From Diphasiastrum complanatum (Eukaryota; Streptophyta; Lycopodiopsida; Lycopodiales; Lycopodiaceae): DNA of 64,000 nucleotides. Every line of letters begins with the position of its first letter. Positions within the stretch are counted from its first letter, which is position 1. A program made the translations under genes and the position numbers. The notes beneath the pieces were generated by a model, which worked only from the letters and a program-made list of their open reading frames with translations, had not been told where the DNA came from and did not search any database. The stretch is from the NCBI GenBank assembly GCA_029204225.1, contig CM055112.1, forward strand, positions 42,682,339-42,746,338. Direction: 5' to 3'. Below, piece after piece: positions 12,412-23,528 of this stretch.

Positions 12412-12509
12412 GCCATCTCTATCTCCAAGGTCAAACAAGTGTTTAGCGCCATCTCTATCTCCAGCAAGGTCGAACAAGTGTTTAGTGCCATCTCTATCTC
12501 CAGCATTGT
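12412..12509. repeat. Short tandem repeat, 36-39 bp units, about 2.6 copies
   Basis: Units begin GCCATCTCTATCTCCA and end CAAGTGTTTAG. On the - strand the units stay in one frame and read GDRDGAKHLFDL repeatedly. The location just ahead of the start codon of copy 2 is notable, but a coding role is unlikely. Confidence 0.75.
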
Positions 12510-12542
12510 AATTGTGTTGTTTGTTACTATATAACTGTACTG

Positions 12543-15486
12543 ATGACAAAGCTTTATCATCTTCATGTGGATCTGTCACCAGAATATGCTCCGCTCAGGA
12601 CAAGAAATTCAAAGCAACCCAAATTGTCAACTTATGATATGGTCCGATATAGGGAGGAAAAGCTGAAGCATGTAGATTTATGGTCGTCAAGAACATTGTA
12701 TCCTATTGATCTAAGTTCATTGCAACATCCAGATTTTCATTCAGTGAGTCAGTTAATAATCTATATGTGTCATGACAAAAATGGCCTTTTGGGTTACTGT
12801 GAGAATTTGATGCTCTATGTGAATGCACATTCAATGCAAAGAACACATTATTTGGAAGAGGAATCAAGGAAAATATCAAAGGAGTGCAAAGAAAAGTCTA
12901 CAAAGTTGAAAACTTGTTTGGATGAAAATGAGATGCTCAAGAAGGAGATCCAAAGGTTGAAATATTCTTTGCATCATTATACAACTAGTAATGATGAGAT
13001 AAAAACTGCATTTCAATCCATGCGTATTACAGATTTGTCTCTTGTTAAAGATATGGATGTGCTCAACAGAAAGGTCTGAAGCAACAAGAGGAAAAGACTG
13101 GTAAACAAGGATATATGTGATCTATCATCCAGAGGAGGTCATAAAAAAAAATGAATCTATGCATTCAAGTAAGTTATAGCTTATTTGGTATTGAATATTG
13201 CTTGAACTTTTTGATTCATTCATAATCACTAGTTTTGTTATTTATTCATTTCAACTTTCTGTTGATTTGCTTATTATGCTGTTGTGAATAATATGAGTGT
13301 CCTTATTTCTACTAACATTTTCATGAACATTATGTTTGCAATGCAGATCAACATTGGTTGCTGAAAACCATTTGGCGATGAGATTTCCATTGGAAACTCA
13401 CTAGGCTCTATCTTGACTTCTAAATCTATGAAATCAATGTTAAATGATAACAAAATGAAAAAGATTAAGGCTTCAATTAGTGATAACATTATGGATGAAG
13501 TTGGAAAAATATTAGACACTACATTGCTTCAGGGGGCATGTGACTTTTCTAGCATCAGTAGGGAAGCATATGCAACAATGTTTAAGATGATACAGAAGGC
13601 ATTTGCAAATGTAAGTATTAAGAAGTTTCCAATCCCACGACCATTTCATCTTTTAAAAAAAAGAGACATGTTAAACCAAGGTATGCAGACAATAGTTGGT
13701 AATCCATCTCATATCAATGAAGTGTATTGCTCGAAAGGAGAATGTCTAGCATATAACAATTCGAACAATTTATTTATTGATGTTAATCAGCTACTAACAT
13801 TTATCATAAATTTTTATGGTATTACAAACAAAAATGTCAATAACAAGCTGATAGTTGTTCTCAAGTTAGATGAGTCTGAAATTATAAAAGGACAAAAAAT
13901 GGAGAGAGTCAGTCTTACGATCATGAATGGAGCACTTTCAAATCCAAAAGACTTAGAAGGCCTCAGCTTCAGTGTTCACTCAGAAAAAGATATCTGGTGG
14001 TTGGCAGCATTTCAGGTATAGCAGTTCCTTCGCATAATCAATAGGGATAATCATTTTAATATGTATTTCATTTGGCAAATCTTCTCTGTGTTAATATTAT
14101 GAGGCTAAATTACGTTTTTTTTTTCTCTTATAGGTGATGAAAGAAGACCATGACATTCTCTCATGGATATTTAATAGAACGTCATATCCTGCCACCATAA
14201 AAAATCAAATGGAGGGAGTTCCACTCAATATTCTTGGAATTGGCACTTTCAACATAGAGTGACATTTAGCAGGAGATCTGAAGACATTAAAATGTATGTT
14301 CAATTTATCCCATGGCGCTAACTCTAAACACCCCTTGTTTGTACTGCATGAAGATAGCAAAGACATGACAAGGAGTACATGAATATCGAGATCGAGAAGA
14401 TCCTAATTGGAAACCCGTACTACCGATTCCTCTTCAGAATGTTCATATCTGTACATTGCATGCAGAGATGCGTATAATAGAAAAAATAATATATCTTCAC
14501 ATCTTGTTTGCATGGAATTCTGAGCCAAAGGCATTTGCGAAGGAAGCTATTTCCAGATTAGAGGATGTGTTGTCTAAAGCAGGCTTACATAAAGGCCACG
14601 TTAAAATAAAAAAGGATGACAAGCTATTAGGTAAAACAGGAAATATTCCATGCAAGCTAAGCATTGGAGGATCCAAAGCTCGAAGATTTTTATCCAAAGA
14701 CATGACAAGGAGTACATGAATATCGAGATCGAGAAGATCCTAATTGGAAACCCGTACTACCGATTCCTCTTCAGAATGTTCATATCTGTACATTGCATGC
14801 AGAGATGCGTATAATAGAAAAAATAATATATCTTCACATCTTGTTTGCATGGAATTCTGAGCCAAAGGCATTTGCGAAGGAAGCTATTTCCAGATTAGAG
14901 GATGTGTTGTCTAAAGCAGGCTTACATAAAGGCCACGTTAAAATAAAAAAGGATGACAAGCTATTAGGTAAAACAGGAAATATTCCATGCAAGCTAAGCA
15001 TTGGAGGATCCAAAGCTCGAAGATTTTTATCAAATTATTCTGGCAAACAATCCAAGATTCAATACTTGGTTTGGAAAGAGATTATAGCTACAACTCAAGA
15101 TTTTGAAGAAGAAGGTTCTACTTGTATACACAAAGTAGAAGTTTGGAAAAAATAAGACAACATGGTAAAATACTTGAGAAAAGATAAATTTTTAAATATT
15201 GATGTACAAATGACATAGAAAACAACTAGTGAATTTGTGGATGCAGTTAGAAGTGCATGGGGTGTAAATCATATAATACATTACATGGTAAGATTTTGAT
15301 GTTACACTACTATAGACAAATATGTGCAATTAATTTACATACTTTTGGTACTGATTTAGATTATGTTTTTATGACATGCAGCACATATTACGGCATCATG
15401 TGACATTCTTTGCAAGAAATAGCGGAAGTCTTAGCATATGGTCATCGCAAGGAATGGAAAAATCTCATTGGCAAGCAAATCTTTAA
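12543..15486 (+). pseudogene. Unrecognised multi-exon gene, copy 2 (DDE transposase-like)
   Basis: Exon 1 (ATG 12543 to about 13168) encodes an N-terminal domain (DLW...LYP...SQLIIYMCHDKNGLLGYCE) followed by a charged, coiled-coil-like segment near residues 95-150. Exon 2 is 13347-14015. An intron of 118 bp ends CTCTTATAG and splices in phase to exon 3 at 14134. Exon 3 holds LAGDLKTLKCM followed by ANSKHPCLYCL, then TLHAEMRIIEK. A second intron (15288-15381, GTAAGA...TGCAG) leads in phase to exon 4, HILRHHVTFFARNSGSLSIW and QGMEKSHW. The order D, CxxC zinc-type pair, H and a late E resembles DDE transposases with a CxxC insertion (KDZ-like or another superfamily), but I cannot assign it. Defects are a frameshift near 13375, TGA replacing a probable Trp at about 14260, a shift near 14378 and a 337-bp tandem duplication. 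It could also be a domesticated gene gone to pseudogene. Confidence 0.6.
14358..15031 (+). repeat. 337-bp near-identical tandem duplication in exon 3
   Basis: Segments 14358-14694 and 14695-15031 appear identical by eye. The junction carries the short shared string CAAAGACATG. The duplication doubles the block encoding TLHAEMRIIEK to KARRFLS. It is either very recent or an assembly duplication. Confidence 0.93.
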
Positions 15487-16980
15487 TGAATTTTTTACAT
15501 AACTATATAGCTTGCAACAAAATGATTATGAAACTGCAACATTTGGAGCAATCCATTCATCACTTCCAAAACTAGGGAATGGAATTGGGACTATTTGTCC
15601 AAAACCTCCTTTTGTATCAGGAATCTACATTGATTTATAAAAAAAAAAATCCCACTATCAGCAAGATCTTTTGCGGTTTTACCTCTATATTGAAGCTGTC
15701 GAATATTAGTGTGAATAACATCTAACACACCTACTAAAGATCCACTAGGCTCCCATTCATTTATGTTGGATGGATATAAATCTGCAAGAGAAAAATGATC
15801 AGATTGGCAAGTTCACTAATAGATATTAATGAATGGCAAAAATCAAAGTACTGTAAAATATCAATACTCACAGTTGCTTTTTTTTTTTTGTGATCCTGAC
15901 GGTTAAATCCTTGCACATTTATCTCTGAATGCATATATACACGTTGGACTAGAATTTTAGAAATAGAATTTTCCTCCTAATGATGTTTTGAAATTTAAAA
16001 TTTTGGCCTTCTCATAAAATCAAAATGATAGTTTTGACCTTTTGCTTTTTCGAAATGCTCCTCTTGATGATGGATGCATCAAAACCGAAGAGTTTTTTGA
16101 ATATGTTCTTGGCACCCAAAACCATTATCATCAAAACCATTATCATCTTTCTCGTTGAATAGAAACACAGAGTCGATTGAGAGGCATGGCGTCCTTGATG
16201 GCGCCATTCGTAATGTGCAGGCGAAATTCTGAAACACTGAACTATGAATCTGAAAATATGTGTAGACAAAAAGCCATGAATATGAAAATATGTGCTGGCA
16301 AAAATTTGAAACATTAAACTATTTGGTGCTACGAATTAGCTCTAGTTAACCCTGTTAACCATGATTTGACAACGCATATAAAGTTAATGGTACATCGATT
16401 TTCTCATTTCAACCATCTGTCATATTCACTTTCAATATTTTTGGGTCTCTTCGGGCAATGATGAGCTGCACGCGATTCTGCCATGCTGATGGAATCAAAG
16501 CAGCGAGGGTAGCCTGGTTGTTGAACGAGTAATAATTATTAAACTGGGAGCTGTTTGGTAATAGTTCTTCCTCAGAGAGCACGATAAAAGTTTGAATAAA
16601 TCAAACTAATATAAGTGTCTTCAATCGGGTCTGTTTCTAATCTATGTACTAATAGAACAATTTTTGCCTTAATTGAATAAGCGTGCGACAACTTAAGACA
16701 ATTATAGACAAACAAAAATTATTGATAAAAAAAGGAATTTATAATTCTGAATCTGAATCATCAATATACATCTCTTGCTGTCTTATCTCACTGTTGTGTC
16801 TATGATTTAGTTGGAGAGTCTAGAGAGTGTGTTTTATAACGAGTAGTGCACATGTATTTATATTGCTACAGGATAGGTCTTTTGGCCTTTTAATTATAGG
16901 TCCTTTGGTCTTTTAATTCTCTGTAGTAGATCTAACCGTTTACAACGGTTGATATTCAAATATACGCTATGTTTGCAAAT
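15487..16980. other. Non-coding stretch, possible start of a copia LTR at the right end
   Basis: No recognisable coding sequence. From about 16780 the DNA becomes LTR-like (TTTTATAACG, short direct repeats GGTCTTTTGGCC and GGTCCTTTGGTC) and leads into the minisatellite and copia LTR described next. The 5' boundary of that LTR was not found. Confidence 0.4.
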
Positions 16981-16984
16981 TTTT

Positions 16985-17275
16985 CACGATAGTTTGTCTC
17001 TTCGTTTAAGCTTCATGTTTCACGAATTGTTTGCAACACTTGTCTCTTCGCAACATCTTCGTGTTTCGTGAATTGTTCGCGACAGATGACAATTTTGAGC
17101 TTGAAGAAGAATCCAAAATATTTCGTGAATTGTTCGCAACAATTTGCGACATCTGAGGTTTGAACAAGAAACATGTCATGACAAGAACTTGTTCGCGAAT
17201 CTTTCGAGCTTCAACAAGACACTGTTTCGCGAATCTTTTGAGTTTCAAGCAAGATAAATTTCGCGAATCTTTTGA
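16985..17275. repeat. TTCGCGAA-type minisatellite within a copia LTR
   Basis: Degenerate units read roughly TTCGCGAATCTTTTGAG or TTCGTGAATTGTTCGCGAC and repeat irregularly about every 30-50 bp. The core TCGCGA is also a key word of the large satellite at 46.7-47.9 and 58.6-61.6 kb, whose arrays abut the same copia family. Confidence 0.6.
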
Positions 17276-17289
17276 GGTTGATCATGAAT

Positions 17290-17737
17290 AGAAATATTTT
17301 GAGTTCAAGTTCGTTTCTCATCCTTTGTCAAGTAAATTGTCCACTTTGTTAGTAGAATCGATATCTGTCTCATTAGGTGTTCTACATTGACATTCGTCGA
17401 CTATTACTATTCAAACAAAGCCCCTACTCTGCCCTATTAAGTACAGACTACGTCACCATTCACTATGCCAGTAACTGCGCTATCTTACAATTGTTATCTA
17501 TATCCTTTATACCAACATTATAGTTTGAAATCTTCATGACTTCACAACTGACGCATGCATATATATAAAATATCAAAGTGGCATATGAAGAGTAGAGTGA
17601 CACTCAAGTGAGAGAAAAATATATGAGTGTTAGATTTCTTCCACGAATTCCATTATATCAGACTATCTGATTTCTTAGAATCAGAGATCTTTAGAGAGAG
17701 TGAAAGTTGTTCAAAAAGTAGAGATATTATTCAATCT
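17290..17737 (+). mobile_element. Copia LTR, 3' portion
   Basis: This stretch is shared, in reverse complement, with 47926-48197 (phrases GTCGACTATTACTATTCAAA, GACGCATGCATATATATAA, GAGTGACACTCAA). It ends near ATTATTCA and is followed by ATCTATCAGTAGG, which looks like a degraded tRNA-iMet primer site. The gag-like frame that follows on + fixes the orientation. Confidence 0.65.
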
Positions 17738-18885
17738 ATCAGTAGGATCACAACACAATTTCATCCAAACTATTTCTGTATTCACGACTAATTATCCTTT
17801 TTTTTAGATTGTTCAATCATCACGGAAATTACATCCTTAGAGATACGTCTGATCAATAAGTTCAATGGAGAAGACTTTCACATGTGGAATTTCAAAATGA
17901 GGATGATACTGATTGAGAAAGAGCTTTGGGGATACGTCGATGGTTTGATAGCCAAGCTGGTTGAACCCGACATGCTGACACTTGGGAAGCTAAGGATGGC
18001 ATAGCACTAGCCATTGTGTCTTTGAATCTAAAAGATTCACAAATAGTTCATGTTGCAAATTGTTCTAGCTCCAAACAAGCATGAGACATTCTTACAAGTA
18101 TGACATCAAAGACTAGGACATTTAAATATGAGAGCAATCTTGTACATGCATCATAATACTATGGTCAAAGAATTAAACATTAACGCTACCTCCATTGACA
18201 GACGACATGTCTGTGAGATGTGCCTATTGGGCAAACAACCCAGATCAAGATTCCCAAAAGGACAAGCAATCGGAGCTAAGTCCATTTTAGAATTGATGCA
18301 TAGTCATTTGTGTGGCCCTATGAGTACTCCCTTTATGGGGTCAGCACTATCTTTTATCATGTTTATCAATGACTATTCAAGATTTACCAGTATATTATGT
18401 TCATCAAGAACAAGTCTGAGGCATTAAACTATTTCCAAGAATTCAAGTAGTTTGTTGAGACACATACTGGTCAAAAACTCAAGACCCTACACACTAATAG
18501 TGGGGGAGAGTATATGTCAGACGAAATATTGGACTATCATCATGCAACATTCATCATCAGTTCACCACCAGCTACACTCCACAACAGAATGGAGTAGCCG
18601 AAAGGAAGAACTGATCTTTACTCAATGTTGCACGATCAATGTTATCAAATGCTCAGTTATCCAAGAAATTTTATCTACTGCATGCCATCTACAAAATTAT
18701 TCAAATAGTTGACTGAAAGGCTCCATTTGAAGCCTACTATGGATATACACCAAGTCTCAAGCACCTTCGAGTGTTTGGTTGTCTTTGTTATGTGTAGATT
18801 CCATCTGATTTGAAAAAGAAGTTCGATATTGTTAGCTCTAGAAGTATCTTCATCGGATACTCGACATCACATAATGTGAAGAATT
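17738..18885 (+). pseudogene. Copia derivative: gag N-terminus fused to pre-integrase/integrase
   Basis: From about 17850 the translation reads LINKFNGEDFHMWNFKMRM, a copia gag start (KF-x-GxNFxxWKxxM type), and it ends SSSKQA with a stop. Within about 40 bp the sequence resumes as RLGHLNMRAI (pre-integrase HxRLGH block), a C-E-M-C-L-L-G-K block, LELMHSHLCGPM, FINDYSRF and a later IFIGYS block of integrase. The rest of gag, the zinc knuckle and the protease are therefore missing. The identical fusion occurs at 61950-61990, so both copies come from one deleted parent. Further stops and shifts are present. At 18885 the element is cut by a - strand copia derivative. Confidence 0.75.
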
Positions 18886-19639
18886 TTAGATCATTTGAGA
18901 TCCAAATCCATAACCTAATCTTTGGTTAGAAATAGATCAATCCTACCAATGTTGCCAATGTAAAAAATCAACATCTACTTAATGAAAGAGATGCAAACTC
19001 AATAAGAACTTGATCAAACATCAAACATGATATGATGAAGTTGTTGTCCATACAAGAATAGTAAGCTATTGTATTTCACACCCGCGGATCCAAAAATAAC
19101 ATAAAATAAGCATTCTACACACAGGATTGCAAGATATCACAAATATAGTGCACCAATGGATAGATGAACCCAAGCATGAGCATCCAACAAACATTAAGAA
19201 TAACTTGAACAAGCTCTCCTTCCTTAATGCTCTCATTAATGCAATCTAACTCATCATTCAAAGCCTTCACTCTCAAAACAAAAATATTTGGGCTCTCTTC
19301 ATTTAAAGATTTGTCTTCTTAGAGTCAACACTCTAGAAGTAGACTTGGATTCATAAAGCTTCTTTAATGAATCCCAGCATCCTTTGATGAAGTACTCTTA
19401 CCAACTTCCTTGAGAAGTTCATTGGTAACATTCATCTTTATCATGTGTAGAGGTCTTTTAGCTCTCTTGTCATACCTCAATTGTTCTTGTTATGTTGTTG
19501 GCCTCTCCTCCAAACCTATAACAATATTCAAAAAATCATTCATCTCAAGAAGTGATTCCATCCTCACTTTCCACAATGAATAGTTGCTTGAGGTAAGCCT
19601 ATCATTGCCTTCCAACATGTATCTACTTGATGTAGCCAT
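18886..19639 (-). pseudogene. Copia derivative: gag remnant joined to truncated 3' LTR
   Basis: On the - strand, ATG 19639 opens MATSSRYMLEGNDRLTSSNY with a following SLWKVRMESLL, a copia gag N-terminus. A TAA at about 19490 interrupts it, and the same frame continues with QEQLRYDKRAKRPLHMIKMN. Frameshifted gag continues to about 19180 (ALNDELDCINESIKEGELVQ). From about 19170 down to 18886 the sequence matches the 5' LTR copy at 20260-20545, so pol has been lost and gag abuts a truncated LTR. Confidence 0.7.
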
Positions 19640-20235
19640 GTTGCAATGACCTGATCCTTCTCTTTCAACCTGTTCCAATGCACAAAGCACTCTTTTGAAA
19701 TACAACAAATGTTTTAAAAAAGAAATCACAAAGATATGGAACTTCTCAATTCCCTCATAGCACTTATATCTAGCAAATCAACACATGGAATGTAGAAATC
19801 TTGATCAACCTATGATCAACTATGATCTATACTCAATCTAATGACTCTTTCCACCTACTAAGATTGAAACACACTCTAATGAAGTTCAGTAACCTTACAA
19901 AATAGAGATCCAATCAAAATTCAGGTTTTGACAAAATCACAAAAAATTGAGTATTTCAAATTCTACATGCAATTGCTAGAACTTGATATAGAATCTTGTA
20001 GCCTCAAGTGAGACCTTCCTAATGCATAAAAAATCGACTATTTCTAGCAAGTATGGTGTGAAATCAAAATTCCGCAAGTTCATTCACCTAAACTGAGTTT
20101 TGACCCTCAAAAGATCCAATCTACATATGCAAAAACTCAAATTTTGAGTAGAAGTCAATCTAGCATGCTCTAGCATTGATATCTCCCCCAAATCCTTGAT
20201 AGAAGTGCTTGATCATTTCATAACCTACAATACAA

Positions 20236-20247
20236 GCTCTGATACCA
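20236..20247 (-). promoter_or_regulatory. tRNA-iMet primer binding site of the - strand copia element
   Basis: The complement reads TGGTATCAGAGC, the canonical copia primer site, and abuts an LTR start TGTCATGAATTTC at 20248. Confidence 0.85.
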
Positions 20248-20837
20248 TGTCATGAATTTCATACTATTTAAGATCCAAATCCATAACTAGATCTTTGGTT
20301 AGAAATAGATCAATCCTACCAATGTTGCCAATGTAGAAAAATCAATATCTACTTAATGAAAGAGATGCAAACTCAATAAGAACCTGATCAAACATCAAAC
20401 ATATGATATGATGAAGTTGTTCGTACAAAAACAATAAACTATTGTATTTCACACGTGTGGATCCGAAAATAGTATAAAATAAGCATTCTACACACAAGAT
20501 TGCAAGATCTCACAAATATAGTGCACCAATGGATAGATGAACACAAGAGAACTCATGTATAAGAATGAAGTGGGATAAGAGAGAGAGAATGTGTCTCTTC
20601 ACATGAGTGTACAAGTATATATAACAGGTCCATGACTCATTAATGAGTTTGGTTTCCCGCCGTAGCAGAAACCCTAGCATTAATGTGGATTAGATTCAAT
20701 GTCTCCAACATTCAAATTTGAATCTACAAAACTCGTGTACTACACTTTTCCACACGTTCAAAAAGTGTGTATTCAAATGCTTTTAGACTAATATAACTTT
20801 GAAAAGTTAAACTCTAAATATAATATGAAAATTGGCA
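20248..20837 (-). mobile_element. Copia 5' LTR (- orientation)
   Basis: The LTR begins beside the primer site and probably ends near TTGGCA (20832-20837); the TG...CA ends and the match between the first bases and the complement of the last support this. A TATA-like run lies at about 20614-20624 on the - strand. One perfect CACACGTGTG palindrome sits near 20449-20458. A (GA)5-6 run lies near 20580. A related LTR in the opposite orientation occurs at 45379-45735. Confidence 0.65.
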
Positions 20838-20940
20838 GCACTTGTAAATAAATGGAAGGGGAGGGATTGGGAGTCTAGCCAATATATAATCAACTTGAAG
20901 CTTTTTTATAGCTCTCAATCCTTCGAAGAACAAGATGCAC

Positions 20941-20986
<46 letters not shown>
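20941..20986. repeat. (AC)n microsatellite
   Basis: About 45 bp of uninterrupted AC dinucleotides. Confidence 0.97.
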
Positions 20987-20989
<3 letters not shown>

Positions 20990-21245
20990 ACAGTCATCGA
21001 TACTTGATGTGGCAATTGTTAGATTACTCAAATCTACAGGCCAAACTCATTAGGTTTTTCTTCACCATAAAAGAATATGGTTAAATCCTCTTGCTAGAGA
21101 TTCATTGGCCAAGGGTTTGTTGGCACTTTTACTTTTGACATTCCCTTGAACCTCTAGTAACTTCTCTCTTATTTTTAAGTTGTAAGTTCAGGTTTGGGCA
21201 TGTTAGCCTTTGGGCTGCATCACCATATGAGCAAAAAAAAAAAAA

Positions 21246-21388
21246 TGGGAGGCCTCCACCCGCCGTCTCCATAAAAAAAAAAAATTTTTTTTTTTTTTTA
21301 TGGAGGCCCCACCCGCCATGGCGGGTGGGGCCTCCATTAAAAAAAAAAATAATTATGGGAGCCCGCCACAGTGGGTGGAGGCCTCCCA
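21246..21388. repeat. Nested GC-rich hairpin with a perfect 38-bp palindrome
   Basis: Outer arms of 16 bp (TGGGAGGCCTCCACCC at 21246-21261 and its exact complement at 21373-21388) enclose a perfect 38-bp palindrome at 21300-21337 centred on CCGCCATGGCGG. The palindrome is flanked by T14 and A11 runs that extend the dyad beyond 60 bp. An A13T14 run precedes it. The word CCACCCGCC links this element to the hairpins in the satellite arrays and at 51270. Confidence 0.9.
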
Positions 21389-22030
<642 letters not shown>

Positions 22031-22661
22031 TAACTAGTTAATTATTGTCTTTTTAACTCATAGAATCAATAATATTGTTGTCGATAGACAGATTGGTGAA
22101 TCTATAACAAACCGAAAAGCAAAGATAAAATCGTTACTGCTTCTTGTAGCCAATAATTTTTTTCCTTTAAAATGGTCCGATAATAATGAATTGCTCACTT
22201 ACTGAAGCTAGGCATGTATTATGATTCCATTGTGGCTAAACAAAGATATTGTGGCTGCCCATGCAGATTGATGTGCTTTATTGCTTTGCATGAAAACTCA
22301 TACTACGTGCTACATGAACGCGTGCTTTGCATCTATAAAATTAATTATTACTACACTTGTGCAAAAGTAGTGTTCTAGTCCCACATGATTCTTGCATGAA
22401 GAGCCACTAGCGATCGATGCTACCTCACTTACACACTATCTTACCCACACTCTTAGATTATACCAATACTTACATGCAGAAGTAGTTAGGGGCATTCACT
22501 TCCAATAACTACATGCACAAGTATTTCAAGCAATCACTTACGAGTTAGGAAATTGAGTAGTCATCCAAGGTCCAATTCTCAAAAGTTGAGAATGCCTCCA
22601 CTTTTTATTCTTTTATTTAACGTCAACTTTCTTCCAAACTCCATTGACCAATGTCAACACA

Positions 22662-22805
22662 TATTATTTCCCTTGCAAGGGAAGGCCAAAGCTAATGCCT
22701 AGCATAACACCCAATAAAAAGCTAAAATAAGCCTATTATTTCACTTGCAATGGAAGGCCAAAGTTAATGCCTAGCATAACACCCAATAAGAAGCTAAAAT
22801 GAGCC
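22662..22805. repeat. 72-bp tandem duplication upstream of the zinc-finger gene
   Basis: Copies 22662-22733 and 22734-22805 share GGAAGGCCAAAG and CCTAGCATAACACCCAATAA and differ at several positions. It lies about 0.75 kb before the zinc-finger start codon and could fall in its promoter. Confidence 0.85.
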
Positions 22806-23528
22806 CCTGTTAAAATCCCACTGGCAGATTTAGCATTGCAAAGGTCACCAGAAAATCTATGCAAGAATAAGTCAAGTCTCAACACTGCACGTACCCATGT
22901 CCAGTAGTAGTAGTAAGTAGGGTGCAGAGCTCCAGACTCAGTGTCACAGATTCCAGAGTAACCGCCCACCTGCTGCTACTTAGCCCATGAAGGATCACTC
23001 TATAGTGATTGTCAGGCCTGACAAGATAATTCGACATATCCACAACTTTTGCGGTTTGAGGAATCAGGATCCAGGAAGACCATTTGTGTTTGCCTATATT
23101 TATATATGCGTGTACCGTTTATGCTCCATTGAATTTAAGGTTGGATGCGAAAGTTTTGCTCATCACGAACAGCACCATTCAATTTTCTGATTTAACGCTA
23201 GTTGCACCATCTTTTTTGGATCAACTAGGCTATTTACAGACACACCTACTCCGTTGCTCTTGCATGGCATTGGGATTGAGGATATAGAAATGGTGTACAT
23301 CAATTTGTAGACTAGCAAGAGGGAAGTTGAACGTCAGTGTAGGCTGATCAAATGGATGCCCAGTGCTATATTCGATTGGAATGGATCACTGGATTTGAGA
23401 GCCAGATGATGTGGAAAGTGGGTTGTGAGCTGGAGGGCAAGAAGGAACGTATAAGAAGTGAGATAAGTAAGAGCGTAGCGAGGGATGATAAGAGTTAGAC
23501 AAGGAGCGTGCATCGAGTTACATGTATT
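22806..23528. other. Upstream region of the zinc-finger gene
   Basis: Presumed promoter and 5' UTR. No TATA box could be assigned securely. Short frames at 22987-23287 have no recognisable domain. Confidence 0.45.

Noticed and set aside
23508-23528. Start of the zinc-finger protein at 23508
   Set aside because: The codon is GTG, and the first in-frame ATG is 23529.
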